From the NCBI GenBank assembly GCA_903828675.1, contig CAIKND010000216.1, forward strand, positions 1 to 64,000: a DNA stretch of 64,000 bases, given 5' to 3'. The notes under the pieces were generated by a model. That model was not told the origin of the DNA, did no database searches, and saw only the letters and a program-made list of their open reading frames with translations. The position numbers and the translations under genes were made by a program. This document shows positions 16,744 to 26,195 of this stretch, piece after piece (position 1 is the stretch's first letter; the number at the start of each line of letters is the position of its first letter). This stretch comes from an uncultured Acidobacteriaceae bacterium (GTDB lineage Bacteria > Acidobacteriota > Terriglobia > Terriglobales > Acidobacteriaceae).

Positions 16744-19047
16744 ATGGCGACGGTCCGGCAAACCATACCGGAAGATCTTCCCAGCGCGCTCCCCACGACT
16801 GCGGGGGGACCAGCGGTTGAGGTTCGCGCGACGGACATGCACCCTATCGATGAGCGCTTTGAGGCGATGCTTCGCCGTGTACAGACCAACCGCCCTACAG
16901 AAGACATCACCCTCATCCGGAAGGCGTGGGATTTCTGCGTCAAGCATCATGCCGGGCAGATGCGCGCCTCCGGGGAGCCGTACATCATTCACCCGCTTGA
17001 AGTGGCAGAAGTGCTGGCGGAGATGAAGATGGATGCGACAGCCATAGCAGCGGGGCTGTTGCACGACGCGGTGGAGGACACGCCCGCCACCAATGAAGAA
17101 ATCGCGTCGGGGTTTGGCGATCAGGTGGCCCACATTGTCGAGGGCGTAACCAAGATCGACAAGATTCAGTTTGCCAATCGCGAAGACCGCCAGGCTGAGA
17201 ACGTGCGCAAGATGCTGCTCGCCATGGTTTCAGACGTTCGCGTGGTGCTTATCAAGCTAGCTGACCGTTTACACAACATGCGCACCCTTGAGCACCTGAA
17301 GCCGGACCGTCAGGAGGCAATCGCACGCGAGACCCAAGACATCTACGCACCGCTGGCCCACAGGCTTGGCATGGGCAAGGTGCGCGGCGAACTTGAAGAC
17401 CTGGCTTTCCGCTACACGGATCCGGTGAGTTTTGAGAAGGTGTCAGAAGCGGTAGAGGCGCGGCGCATCGAGGGCGAGCAGTTTCTACGCGGCGTAGAAG
17501 ACACTCTTGTAGAGCAGTTGCGCGAAAACGGCATCGAAGCCCGGGTTGAATGGCGCATCAAGCGGCTTTATTCCATCTTCCAGAAGATCGAGCGCTCCAA
17601 AGTTTCCTTTGACCAGGTATACGATCTGCTGGCCGTAAGGGTAATCACGCAGGACGTGGCCGCGTGCTATGCCGTGTTTGGGATGATCCATACGTTGTGG
17701 CGGCCGGTTCCGGGCCGAATCAAAGACTTCATCGCCATTCCGCGCGCCAACCGTTACCAGTCGCTGCACACCACCGTGATGGGCGCCAGCGGCCACCAGT
17801 TCGAGGTGCAGATTCGCACGGAAGAAATGCACCGTATCGCCGAAGAAGGCATTGCGGCGCACTGGAAGTACAAGGCTGGCGACAGCGTGGTGACGGCACG
17901 CGACGAGGAGCGGCTGAACTGGATCAGGCAACTGGTCGAGTGGCAAAAGGAGATGACGGACCCCAACGAATTCCTCTCAAGCCTGAAGATGGACCTGTAT
18001 CCGGATGAGGTCTACACCTTTACGCCCAAGGGGAAGGTCGTGGTGGTCCCGGCCGACGCTACGCCGGTCGACTTTGCGTACACGATTCACACAGAGGTGG
18101 GCCACACGTGCGTGGGCGCGAAGGTAAACAGCCGCATGGTGCCGCTGCGCACCAAGTTGCGCACCGGCGACATTGTTGAGATCGTTACCCAGAAGGATCA
18201 CAAACCAAGCCGCGACTGGCTGACGTTTGTGAAGAGCCCGCGCGCGCGCAACAAGATCAAGCACTGGCTGAACGAGGACCAGCGGCGCAGGGCCGTCGAG
18301 ATCGGGCGCAAACTGCTGGAGCGCGAGGCGCGCAAACACAAGGTACCGATGAGCCAGATTGGTGACCAGGACCTAGGCCGGATTGCCAATGAGTACGGGG
18401 TGGCCACGGCCGCAGATCTGCTGGCCACAATGGGACAGGGCAAGCATTCGGCACACCAGATTCTGAATAAGCTGGCTCCCGGCTACGCCAACCAACCTGA
18501 ACCCGAGACCCCTGAAACCAAGCCGGGCACGATCGAGTCGGCGATGTCGGATGCGGTGCGCAAGCTGCACCTCACCGGCTCGGACTCGCTCCAGGTAGAG
18601 GGCCAGAACGATCTGCTTGTTTACCGCGCGCGATGTTGCAATCCCATTCGCGGCGAAGAGATTGTGGGCTATGTCACGCGCGGCAAGGGCGTGGCGGTGC
18701 ATGCGCGCAGTTGTTCCAATGTACAGAACCTGCTTTACGAGAGCGACCGCCGCATCGCCGTCGAGTGGTCCCGTGTTGGCGACCAGACTACCGGACGGGC
18801 GCAACGCTACCCTGTCAAGATCACCGTGTTCTGCGATAATCGCGCAGGCATGCTGAAGGAACTGACCGCCGTCATCTCCGACGACAACACCAACATCCGC
18901 GGCGTTGAAACCCGCGAGAGCGAGGATGGCGAAGCAGTTGTCGATTTTGTGATCGAAGCCCAAGACGTTCGGCACCTGAACAAGATGGTTCTGGGGTTGC
19001 GGCGCGTTGGCGGCGTTCGGGCTGTGCAGCGTACACAGAAGCTATAA
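16744..19047 (+). CDS. rel: Bifunctional (p)ppGpp synthetase/hydrolase Rel
   Basis: A 767-residue long RelA/SpoT homologue controlling the stringent response. The hydrolase HD domain is intact (H107-D108 in LLHDAVEDT). The synthetase domain has YDLLAVRVIT, RIKDFIAIPRANRYQSLHTTV (about 323-345) and QIRTEEMHRIAEEGIAAHWK. It continues with TGS (VYTFTPKGKVVVVPADATP), helical and zinc-finger-like regions (YRARCCNPI) and a C-terminal ACT domain (YPVKITVFCDNRAGMLKEL). All signature residues for both activities are present. It is the only long Rel in the window and stands alone after the divergent methyltransferase gene. Confidence 0.96.
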   Translation: MATVRQTIPEDLPSALPTTAGGPAVEVRATDMHPIDERFEAMLRRVQTNRPTEDITLIRKAWDFCVKHHAGQMRASGEPYIIHPLEVAEVLAEMKMDATAIAAGLLHDAVEDTPATNEEIASGFGDQVAHIVEGVTKIDKIQFANREDRQAENVRKMLLAMVSDVRVVLIKLADRLHNMRTLEHLKPDRQEAIARETQDIYAPLAHRLGMGKVRGELEDLAFRYTDPVSFEKVSEAVEARRIEGEQFLRGVEDTLVEQLRENGIEARVEWRIKRLYSIFQKIERSKVSFDQVYDLLAVRVITQDVAACYAVFGMIHTLWRPVPGRIKDFIAIPRANRYQSLHTTVMGASGHQFEVQIRTEEMHRIAEEGIAAHWKYKAGDSVVTARDEERLNWIRQLVEWQKEMTDPNEFLSSLKMDLYPDEVYTFTPKGKVVVVPADATPVDFAYTIHTEVGHTCVGAKVNSRMVPLRTKLRTGDIVEIVTQKDHKPSRDWLTFVKSPRARNKIKHWLNEDQRRRAVEIGRKLLEREARKHKVPMSQIGDQDLGRIANEYGVATAADLLATMGQGKHSAHQILNKLAPGYANQPEPETPETKPGTIESAMSDAVRKLHLTGSDSLQVEGQNDLLVYRARCCNPIRGEEIVGYVTRGKGVAVHARSCSNVQNLLYESDRRIAVEWSRVGDQTTGRAQRYPVKITVFCDNRAGMLKELTAVISDDNTNIRGVETRESEDGEAVVDFVIEAQDVRHLNKMVLGLRRVGGVRAVQRTQKL

Positions 19048-19313
19048 GCAAGCTGCCGGCTCCAAACAGCCAACTGGCGTAGCCAAGCTGGCCCTCTCCT
19101 TCTATTCCATTCTCCGCTATGCCTGTGCGGCGCACTCAGTTAACTTAATACGCCATCGGTCTGAACTGCTCAGACCCTCAGGCAGTCGTGGTGCAAGGTT
19201 GTCTTGGTGTGCAAGATTCTGCGGGTAGGTGCGGAGTCGCGCCGATTACCGCGGTCCGAAGAAGTGGATGGGCATTTCATCGGCCAGTCCATGTACCAAA
19301 GGAGGCTGTTTCG

Positions 19314-20057
19314 ATGGTTGGTGAAAGCAGTAGGCAATTTGAGACCGCTAAATTTTTGGCTACCGAGGGCGCGGGACGCAGCATCCTCCACTATGAAGCA
19401 AAGCAGATTGTCTTTGCCCAGGGAAGCGCCGCCGACGCCGTGTTCTTTATCCAGAATGGCCGGGCAAAGCTCACCGTCGTCTCCAAAAAGGGAAAAGAAG
19501 CGACCGTTACGATGCTCGCCACTGGGGATTTCTTCGGCGAAGAGTCAATGACTGGCGAGGGAGGACTTCGAACGGCCACGGCATCCGCCGTTTCCATCTG
19601 CATCGTGCTCAGGATCGAAAAGGAGCAAATGCTGCTCGCCCTGCATGAACAACACATGTTCTCTGACTTCTTCATGAAGTTCATTCTCGTGCGGGGCATC
19701 CGGACGCAGGCTGATCTCGTTGATCAGCTCTTTAATTCGAGCGAAAGACGCCTGGCTCGGACGTTGCTGCTTATGGCGGACTTTGGCAAGCCGGGCGAGC
19801 CGAACGCGCTGATTCCACCTGTAACTCAGGAGGAGCTAGCGGAAATGATAGGCACAACCCGGTCACGCGTCAGCTTCTTCATGAACCGCTTTAGAAAGCT
19901 CGGCTACATCGATTACACCGACCGCATTCGGGTTCACACGTCGTTACTCAACATGGTTCTACACGATTCGCTGCCCGAGGAAAACGCGCAAAGGCCCAAG
20001 CTGCTCGACCCTCCACCCAGCCGGGCGCGAACTGCCAGACGAGCCAAACTGGTGTGA
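19314..20057 (+). CDS. Crp/Fnr family transcriptional regulator
   Basis: A 247-residue regulator. The N-terminal cyclic-nucleotide-binding-like beta-roll (about 25-140) includes VFFIQNGRAKLTVV and GDFFGEESMTGEGG. A dimer helix and a Crp-type winged helix follow (about 180-225: TQEELAEMIGTTRSRVSFFMNRFRK). There is no N-terminal cysteine cluster, so it is not an Fnr-type oxygen sensor; the ligand is unknown. The ATG at 19314 is chosen because AAAGGAGG precedes it; longer in-frame starts lack this. A small membrane protein gene follows 56 bases later on the same strand. Confidence 0.9.
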   Translation: MVGESSRQFETAKFLATEGAGRSILHYEAKQIVFAQGSAADAVFFIQNGRAKLTVVSKKGKEATVTMLATGDFFGEESMTGEGGLRTATASAVSICIVLRIEKEQMLLALHEQHMFSDFFMKFILVRGIRTQADLVDQLFNSSERRLARTLLLMADFGKPGEPNALIPPVTQEELAEMIGTTRSRVSFFMNRFRKLGYIDYTDRIRVHTSLLNMVLHDSLPEENAQRPKLLDPPPSRARTARRAKLV

Positions 20058-20113
20058 GATTTCGTCGCTGCACGATTGGACGCAACCGTACAATAACTCG
20101 CCAAGGAGATCTC

Positions 20114-20287
20114 ATGTCGTTTGGACTTTATGCTGCGGGATTCGCAATCTTAATCGGCGGACTGGTTTACGCCGCGCACCTGGTGCACATGCCGATCCAT
20201 TGGATTATTGCGGGCGCAGTTGTGATGGTAGGCGTCGGGATTTTGTCGGCTGTAAAGGCAACGCGCCAAAAGGACTCCGCCAACTAG
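20114..20287 (+). CDS. Small two-helix membrane protein
   Basis: A 57-residue protein with two hydrophobic helices (LYAAGFAILIGGLVYAAHLV and IIAGAVVMVGVGILSAV) separated by HMPIHW, and a short charged tail KATRQKDSAN. ATG 20114 has AAGGAG six bases ahead. Such short membrane proteins are common in acidobacteria and have no known function. It follows the Crp/Fnr gene closely on the same strand and may share its transcript. Confidence 0.65.
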   Translation: MSFGLYAAGFAILIGGLVYAAHLVHMPIHWIIAGAVVMVGVGILSAVKATRQKDSAN

Positions 20288-20445
20288 GTATTGGACGTTG
20301 CGGTTTCCATGGCCGGCCACTGCCTCCGGCGACTCAAGCGCCGTATCGATACAAGCCCCGCGCCTGTTCAAGCATTTCGCTCAGTGAGAGCTAACCGTCC
20401 CGGCATGACGGTCCAGATTCCTCGCACTGGCGGTACCATCTTTTC

Positions 20446-21393
20446 ATGACCCAAAAAGCTGAAAGCCGTGATGCCCTCTTGCGCGGCATCCACGTCATCG
20501 ACGGCGGCCTCGCCTCGGAACTCGAATGCCTGGGCGCGCACATCAACGGACCGCTGTGGTCGGCGCACGTACTCGAAGACGAGCCTGAGAAGTTAGCTGA
20601 TGTGTATCGCGCCTATATTCAGGCTGGCTCCCAGTGCATCGCCACATGCAGTTACCAGGTCTCCCGGATGGGCTACGCCGAGTTCGGTCTGCCGCCGGAG
20701 AGGGCAGATGACGCCCTGCTGCGGTCAGTCGCACTCGCCCGCTCGGCGGTCGCTGAGTTTCCCAACCGCCGGGTGCTGGTGGCCGCTTCGCTCGGGCCCT
20801 ATGGAGCGGCGCTGCACAACGGCAGCGAATACCACGGCAACTACGTCTGCACGTACTCGGACCTGGTGGAGTTTCACCGCGAACGCATCGCCGTACTCGC
20901 GCGCCTCTCTGCTCTCGAGGCTCCTGATCTGCTCGCTTTTGAAACTTTCCCATCGATCGAGGAAGTGCGGGCCGTGGGGGAAGCGCTCGCTCCCTGGCCT
21001 GAGTTGTTCGCATGGTTCAGCTTTTCCTGTTGCGACGACAAGCACGTCTCCCACGGCGAACCGCTTTCCGATTGCGCCCGCCAGGTTGCGGCTCTGCCCC
21101 AGACCGTGGCCATCGGAGTCAACTGTGTTCCGCCGGGGTGGCTTCCATCGCTCATCGCCGAACTGAGATCCGCTTCCGCCAAGCCTGCGCTGGTTTATCC
21201 CAACTCCGGCGAAGGCTGGGACGCCAAAGCCCGCACATGGAGAGGGTCCAGCGATGCCGCCCTGTTTGGCGAGCAAGCCGCGGAATGGTTTGCCGCCGGA
21301 GCGCAGATTGTGGGTGGATGCTGCCGGACGCGGCCAGAGCATATTCGGGCGGTGGCGTTGGCGGCAGAGCAGATTCGTGAGGATTCTCGCTAA
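20446..21393 (+). CDS. mmuM: Homocysteine S-methyltransferase (MmuM-like)
   Basis: A 315-residue zinc-dependent TIM-barrel enzyme that transfers a methyl group, usually from S-methylmethionine or SAM, to homocysteine to make methionine. The N-terminal motif is VIDGGLASELE. The zinc-binding cysteines are C227 (INCVPPGW) and C292-C293 (GGCCRTRPEHI). Other family segments are YQVSRMGY, SLGPYGAALHNGSEYHGNY and LLAFETFPSIEE. Length fits the stand-alone family (about 310). The gene is monocistronic. The methyl donor cannot be decided from sequence. Confidence 0.9.
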   Translation: MTQKAESRDALLRGIHVIDGGLASELECLGAHINGPLWSAHVLEDEPEKLADVYRAYIQAGSQCIATCSYQVSRMGYAEFGLPPERADDALLRSVALARSAVAEFPNRRVLVAASLGPYGAALHNGSEYHGNYVCTYSDLVEFHRERIAVLARLSALEAPDLLAFETFPSIEEVRAVGEALAPWPELFAWFSFSCCDDKHVSHGEPLSDCARQVAALPQTVAIGVNCVPPGWLPSLIAELRSASAKPALVYPNSGEGWDAKARTWRGSSDAALFGEQAAEWFAAGAQIVGGCCRTRPEHIRAVALAAEQIREDSR

Positions 21394-21459
21394 ACCAACT
21401 CCAGGATTACCTGCCTCATGCCGCGATAACGCCGGGGCGAAAGGGAGGGCCGCCGGACT

Positions 21460-22476
21460 CTATACGAGGGAGAGCGCCGCGGTTCCCTTGCGAGGCGGCA
21501 TGAAGCGGTCCGCGCGCCAGGCAATGGAGAGCTTTTCGCGGCCGAGCAGTTTGCGAATCTGGCCACGCGCGTGGTCAGCCCAGGGACCACGGTTGTCCAG
21601 CCGCACATATGCCTGCCAGTGGCGCAGAGCGGAGCGGTGCTGGACCTTACGCTCGTAGGCGAGGGCAAGGTTGTAGTGGGCATCCGCGTAACGGGGAGAG
21701 AGTAGAACGGCATGGCGGTAAGCGGCAATCGACTCATCCGGCCGTTCCAGCTCGTCGAGCACGTTGCCGAGATCGAAAAAAGCCAGCACATAGCCTGGGT
21801 CGGCAACGGTGGCGCGGCGGTAGAGCTCTTCGGCACGGGCATATTGGCGCAGGTGAAAGTGCAGTGTGCCCAGGTTGATGCTGGCGGGAGCATAGTCCGG
21901 GTCGATCTTGAGGATCTCCTCGTAGAGGTCGATGGCCTGCTGCTTTTCGCCCGTCTCTTCGGCGCGTACCGCAGCCAGAAACCTGTCCTGAATGCCTCTG
22001 GCGCCGTCTGCAAGGGAGGGGCGCAGCGGAGAGGGCTCCGAGCTGGCAGACGGATGATCGAGCTGGCTATGGCGATCATAGCGCTCAAAGTCGAAGAGCA
22101 ACTGGCGGCTGACGGGGTCTACCATGGCACCACGGTGGCGGAAGGCGAGGCGGGTCCCGGAGCGCACCAGGCATGCCTCCAGCAGAGGATTCGTCATCCC
22201 GGAGACTGCCTTCATGGCCATGATCGAAACCCGGATGGAGGCGGAGGACACATCTTCCTCGCGCAGGATTCGCAGCGTTCGCAACTGACCCAAATCCTGG
22301 AATGTGTAGGCCTGCTGCGAAGGAATCAGTCCTGCCCGCTCCCACCCTTGCAACTGGCGGGCACTGATTTGCAAGATTCGCAAGACGTCCTGACGGCTAT
22401 AGCTGGTCACTCTTGAGCACTCCCACAGGTAGTACGCACTGCCTCGGGTTTTGAACTCCTGTTCTGAACCCGGCAT
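21460..22476 (-). CDS. MerR-type HTH fused to TPR repeats
   Basis: A 338-residue protein. Residues about 25-100 form a MerR-like winged HTH (YSRQDVLRILQISARQLQGWERAG then YTFQDLGQLRTLRILREEDV). Residues about 170-300 form at least three TPR units (AIDLYEEILKIDPDYAPASINLG, ARAEELYRRATVADPGYVLAFFDLG, SIAAYRHAVLLSPRYADAHYNLA). MerR proteins normally end in a sensory coiled coil or ligand domain; here TPRs take that place, suggesting control by protein-protein contact. An ATG start at 22476 is used; the HTH would also be complete from a start some 25 residues later. Confidence 0.8.
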   Translation of the reverse strand: MPGSEQEFKTRGSAYYLWECSRVTSYSRQDVLRILQISARQLQGWERAGLIPSQQAYTFQDLGQLRTLRILREEDVSSASIRVSIMAMKAVSGMTNPLLEACLVRSGTRLAFRHRGAMVDPVSRQLLFDFERYDRHSQLDHPSASSEPSPLRPSLADGARGIQDRFLAAVRAEETGEKQQAIDLYEEILKIDPDYAPASINLGTLHFHLRQYARAEELYRRATVADPGYVLAFFDLGNVLDELERPDESIAAYRHAVLLSPRYADAHYNLALAYERKVQHRSALRHWQAYVRLDNRGPWADHARGQIRKLLGREKLSIAWRADRFMPPRKGTAALSLV

Positions 22477-22812
22477 CTGAACACTCTCTCCCGGTTCAGG
22501 CGCCGGATGTACTTCTTGGAACAGTCACGGAGGAACCGCTCTTGATGCGATTATGCCAAGAGTATGCGTGGATAAGCAGACCGGAACTACCGCAGCAACA
22601 AAAAAAACGTGGATAACTGGTGCTTGATTTGGTACATAATGGCCGACGCGACCGTTTTGCCTGTGAATAAAATCCGGCAGCGAGCTGAACACGCCCGCAA
22701 GAACGCTAGAGACGGCAGGCCGCCAATCTCTAGCTGTAGTGCGCCGTTCAGCTCCAACTTACCCTGCGGCAGGTTTCTCGAATCGGTGAGGGACCGAGCA
22801 TGCCGAGCTCAC
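22477..22812. other. Intergenic region
   Basis: About 335 bases between the starts/ends of two minus-strand genes. It must carry the promoter of the MerR-TPR gene and the 3' end of the GH116 transcript. No ORF with a credible product and no strong hairpin was seen. An AAAAAAAACG tract lies near 22600. Confidence 0.4.
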
Positions 22813-25545
22813 CTAGCCGAGCACCTCAATGCGAACTTCGCCCTTGACAGCCAAGTGCAGGGTCTCGTCAAAAGTGACCACCATCCGGTCATCGTGTTTG
22901 CCCACATGATTCCCGACTGCGCTTTCGCCGCTTCTTACTGAGGCAGTTGCGCCAGTTGCGACAATCTCGCAGGAGCGGCAGGCGAGTGTTCCGGCCAGCA
23001 CCTTAACGACGAAGACCGTGCTGCCGGGCAGTCTACGGAGGGAATAGGTGCCCCATCCAGTACCCGTGGACCAGAAGCTTTGGAAGTTGTCGTGGGCGAC
23101 AAGCGGGACAGCGACGACCGCCGCATTGGCTCCCGAGTAGCTGAAGCCGCTGAGGGCGAGCAGGCCCGACCACGCGGCCATGGCGCGTGCATAGTGATGT
23201 CCGCACTCGGCCTCGTCCCATGGGTTTCGCTTTTCACCGTCGTAGCGGGAACGGATATTGCGGACGCACTCCAGCCCTTCGTTCACCATGCCCCAGTTCA
23301 TCATCAGCACTGCGGCGGTGTATTCAAAGCCGGTCATGGTCTCGGCGAAGTAAGGAAAGGGAATCTGCGGACGCTCGGCCTTTCCGTAGTCGCAGATCAC
23401 CACTGAAGCTTCATTGTTCAAAGCGAAGGTCCGCTGCACGGTGTCGTGGGCCGCGAGGCTGCGCTTGTAGTTGTAGCGGTAGATGGAGCGGAGCGTGGTG
23501 CGAATCTTCTCAGGCGAAACCAGGGCTCCCAGGCCGCAAATGTCCGCCAGGTACTGGCCGACGAGTTGATCCACCAGGCATCCGGCACCGACCTGGTATT
23601 GCGGAGTCTCAGTATTTTCCGAGCCCATGTCGCTGCGCAGATTGTTGGCGATCTCATCTTTGCGGAATCCGCGGGCCTTTTGTATGTAGAACTCGCCATT
23701 GTAGAGATTGGCATCTATCCAATGGCTCCCTTGGTCGAACAGCTTGCGATAAGTCTGCGCGGAGGAGGTATCGCCGGCGGCGCGTGCCATCTCCTCGCAG
23801 GCCCGCAAAGCGCCCAGGTAGTAAATGCCGCACATCGGGTTAGGACCGTAGAACTCGACGTCATAGGTGTTGTGCTGCACGCCCTCCATAACGCCATCGC
23901 GGTTGGCGTCCCATCCGCCGGGAACCCAAGCAAACTCCAGCGCCTTCTTCATCAAGGGCCAACTGGCGCGCAGCAACGCATCGTCACCGGAGATCTTCCA
24001 GTCGAGCCAGGCGTGAAGTATCTGCCCCATCTGGCCGTCGGCGGCGGCGAAGCCTGATCGGGCTTTGCCGTCTGGCAGCATCTGGCGGAAGTGCATTGCG
24101 CCGGCATCGTCCATGGAATAGCCAAAGGCGCTTCGCCGCAGCGACCGGGCAAAGGATGGGAAGAGGAACGGCGTCGCAGTTTCGTAGTTCCAAACATGCG
24201 TGCAGTTGCCAGAGCAGCAACCCCGCGCGTCGTTGCTGCCCTCAAAGCCATGAAACTCGCCGTCCGCAGTGCGGAAGCAGGTGGTGGTGGCGAGAGTGGA
24301 GAGGTTGGCGCTGGCCGCCTCTTTCACAACCGCAGGCAGCGTGCTTTCGCGTAAAGCCTGGGCAAACATGCGGGTACGGGATTCTAGCGACTCAAGATTT
24401 GCCGCTGCATAGGCGACCGGTTCCCATGCGTCTTTGAAGCGGACAGAATAGTAATTGCCGATGATGGTCTTGCCTTCTCCCGGCGGCGCGGACCAGCCGC
24501 ACCAGTCCGGCGTGCGATTGGGGAATCGCCACCCAAGGAGAAACTGAAAGCTGGCGGTCTGGCCGGGCGCGATAGTCCGTTGCAGGCAGAGCACGCCGAC
24601 GGCGTTATGCGATTCCGGCTGTGCACCCAGATTGCCGGTCTTTGAAAACTGATCCCAGAAGTGCAAAGGCGAGTTCCACCAGCGGCCTGAAGGCCAACCC
24701 CGCCAATGGGAGACCTCTGTACCTGGGTTCGGTGTTGCGGCCAGCACTAGTTCTCCCGCCATCGGGTCGTCTGCCGCCAGGCTAGGATTGCTCATTACGA
24801 GCCCTGCGAGCTTGTTTCCCACGCGATATTCGTTACGCCGTCCCTCATTGCTTCGTTGTTCCGCGGCCCCGCGATTGTCCTCTTTCGTGTTCACAGGGTT
24901 GTCGATGGAGAACGCAATACTGACCTTGGCCGGCGCATGTCCGGGATTGGTGACGCGATAACGCAGAATGGCGACCGGAAGGCCCGAGTCGTCGGGCTCG
25001 TGCGGAATGAAGGGCGAGAAGGCGTCGAGAGCAACCTTCACCGGAAGCGTACTGTCTTCGAAATCGATATGGGCCAGCGGGTATTCGCCGGTGAAGGTGG
25101 CCGAGGCGAAGCGGCTGAGACCGGGAGCGTTGTTGGAGCCGAGGCCATCCTGCCCCTCATAGGGCGGCTGAATCTGGGCCTCAAGGACGCGCGTCACCGG
25201 CTGACCGCTGCCCGCCTGCGCCCAGATGGACGGAAACGCGTAGGACGGAGAGAAGCCCTTGTTGGGGCGGTTGAAGATTTCCCAGTTATGAAGCTGCCCA
25301 CGACCTCCCAGGCCGATGCTGCCAGCAGTTACACCGCCCAACGGAAAGGAGATCATGCGCAGTTGACGCCCGCTAAACCGACGCGGATAGTCCAGATCGT
25401 GGTGTGTACCGTTGCTGTCCTGATTGCCATGTGAATCCTGCGCTGTGGCAGGCGGGGCCCAATGCTTTGCCTGCGTCACGGCACCCACGGCACCCGCCGC
25501 CTGCTTCAGAAAATCCCTGCGATCCAGTCCAGGCTTCTCTTTCAT
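22813..25545 (-). CDS. TAT-exported GH116 family beta-glycosidase (GBA2/glucosylceramidase-like)
   Basis: A 910-residue protein. It begins with a twin-arginine signal (RRDFLKQAAGAVGAV), so it is exported folded. The N-terminal GBA2-type beta-sandwich (about 50-390: RQLRMISFPLGGVTAGSIGL, WEIFNRPNKG) is followed by a DUF608/(alpha/alpha)6 catalytic domain (about 400-830). The likely nucleophile is Glu455 in NYETATPFLFPSFA and the acid/base is Asp562 in HNTYDVEFYGPNP; both motifs match GH116 enzymes I know. The spacing of these two residues is shorter than in characterised members. Substrate is not certain: beta-glucosides, xylosides or glycolipids are possible. No operon partners. Confidence 0.85.
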   Translation of the reverse strand: MKEKPGLDRRDFLKQAAGAVGAVTQAKHWAPPATAQDSHGNQDSNGTHHDLDYPRRFSGRQLRMISFPLGGVTAGSIGLGGRGQLHNWEIFNRPNKGFSPSYAFPSIWAQAGSGQPVTRVLEAQIQPPYEGQDGLGSNNAPGLSRFASATFTGEYPLAHIDFEDSTLPVKVALDAFSPFIPHEPDDSGLPVAILRYRVTNPGHAPAKVSIAFSIDNPVNTKEDNRGAAEQRSNEGRRNEYRVGNKLAGLVMSNPSLAADDPMAGELVLAATPNPGTEVSHWRGWPSGRWWNSPLHFWDQFSKTGNLGAQPESHNAVGVLCLQRTIAPGQTASFQFLLGWRFPNRTPDWCGWSAPPGEGKTIIGNYYSVRFKDAWEPVAYAAANLESLESRTRMFAQALRESTLPAVVKEAASANLSTLATTTCFRTADGEFHGFEGSNDARGCCSGNCTHVWNYETATPFLFPSFARSLRRSAFGYSMDDAGAMHFRQMLPDGKARSGFAAADGQMGQILHAWLDWKISGDDALLRASWPLMKKALEFAWVPGGWDANRDGVMEGVQHNTYDVEFYGPNPMCGIYYLGALRACEEMARAAGDTSSAQTYRKLFDQGSHWIDANLYNGEFYIQKARGFRKDEIANNLRSDMGSENTETPQYQVGAGCLVDQLVGQYLADICGLGALVSPEKIRTTLRSIYRYNYKRSLAAHDTVQRTFALNNEASVVICDYGKAERPQIPFPYFAETMTGFEYTAAVLMMNWGMVNEGLECVRNIRSRYDGEKRNPWDEAECGHHYARAMAAWSGLLALSGFSYSGANAAVVAVPLVAHDNFQSFWSTGTGWGTYSLRRLPGSTVFVVKVLAGTLACRSCEIVATGATASVRSGESAVGNHVGKHDDRMVVTFDETLHLAVKGEVRIEVLG

Positions 25546-25634
25546 CTACGCTCCTTCGTTACCACGGCACCAGTGAATTCAGGCTCTCGTGCATTTAATA
25601 GCGCCGGAGCCCTGGCCTGCAAGCTGACAGACGA

Positions 25635-25661
25635 AAATGGCTTCCCTCAAAGGGAAGCCAT
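25635..25661 (-). terminator. Original tRNA-Thr terminator, displaced
   Basis: AATGGCTTCCC / GGGAAGCCATT forms an 11-bp stem with a 5-nt loop; on the minus strand it is followed by TTTTCG. It lies just behind the displaced tRNA-Thr 3' fragment, so it is most likely the terminator of the tRNA gene before the element inserted. Confidence 0.65.
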
Positions 25662-25697
25662 TGTGCGCACGAACCGATGGTTGTGTGGAGATGGAAG

Positions 25698-25744
25698 TGG
25701 AGCCGAAAGTCGGACTCGAACCGACGACCTGCTGATTACGAATC
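25698..25744 (-). pseudogene. Displaced tRNA-Thr 3' fragment (attachment site, left end)
   Basis: On the minus strand this reads from GATTCGTAATC (anticodon arm) through a consensus T-arm (GTCGG-TTCGAGT-CCGAC) to the acceptor 3' strand and CCA. It lacks the D-arm and 5' half. The 25 bases 25720-25744 are identical to 35571-35595 inside the complete tRNA-Thr(CGT). This is the classic footprint of a tyrosine-recombinase element inserted into the tRNA: the original 3' half is pushed to the far end. Confidence 0.9.
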
Positions 25745-25873
25745 CGTTTTAAGGCGTTTTGCGGTTTGTCGCATAGTGTCGCAGAATGTTGAATAACTCC
25801 AGTGTTTACAGTACATACAGTCAATCAAGTCTTCGCATTGTGTCGCATTGAGAAGTGCCAAAGTAGAAACGCA

Positions 25874-25895
25874 ACATGCACCAGAACATGCACCA
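25874..25895 (+). repeat. Left-end arm-type direct repeats (2 x ACATGCACCA)
   Basis: Two copies of ACATGCACCA at 25874-25883 and 25886-25895, spaced 12 bases start to start. The same decamer occurs at 35396, 35458 and 35470 near the other end, in the same orientation and, for one pair, with the same spacing. Likely arm-binding sites of the element's integrase. Confidence 0.65.
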
Positions 25896-25908
25896 AGAAA
25901 GCTCCGCA

Positions 25909-26133
25909 TCACTTGACCGCCAGCCGATTGACCACGCGCTCATAGACGTGGCGTGGTATGCGGATGCTGCGATAGCGGCCCTTATGCAGCGTCTCGGGGC
26001 GCTCCACAACCAAGACGCCCGGCTCATGCTCAAACAACCGGACGATGGTTTGCCGGGAGAAGCCCATCAGCCCGGAGACTTCACCCACGGTGTACGCTTG
26101 TTTCTCCAATTCTCGCCCTCTGTGGTTTACCCC
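25909..26133 (-). CDS. Small HTH DNA-binding protein (MerR/excisionase-like)
   Basis: About 74 residues from ATG 26133: an N-terminal helix-turn-helix (YTVGEVSGLMGFSRQTIVRLFE) followed by the wing and IRIPRHVYERVVNRLAVK. It resembles the short MerR-like HTH proteins used as excisionases or repressors in mobile elements. The frame stays open upstream to 26235, but the extra residues look noncoding and overlap the end of the HNH gene. Being last in the minus-strand row and next to the left attachment site, it may be a directionality factor or a repressor for the element. No target can be assigned. Confidence 0.65.
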   Translation of the reverse strand, partial: GVNHRGRELEKQAYTVGEVSGLMGFSRQTIVRLFEHEPGVLVVERPETLHKGRYRSIRIPRHVYERVVNRLAVK

Positions 26134-26195
26134 CATCCTACCCCGAACCAGACACGCCACCGATGCGCCCTGGAGGCTGCGAGCGCCCGGAATGG

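Noticed and set aside
22609..22941. 110-codon ORF beginning MDNWCLIWYIMADATVLPV
   Set aside because: It overlaps the end of the GH116 gene in antisense and has no recognisable domain or ribosome site.
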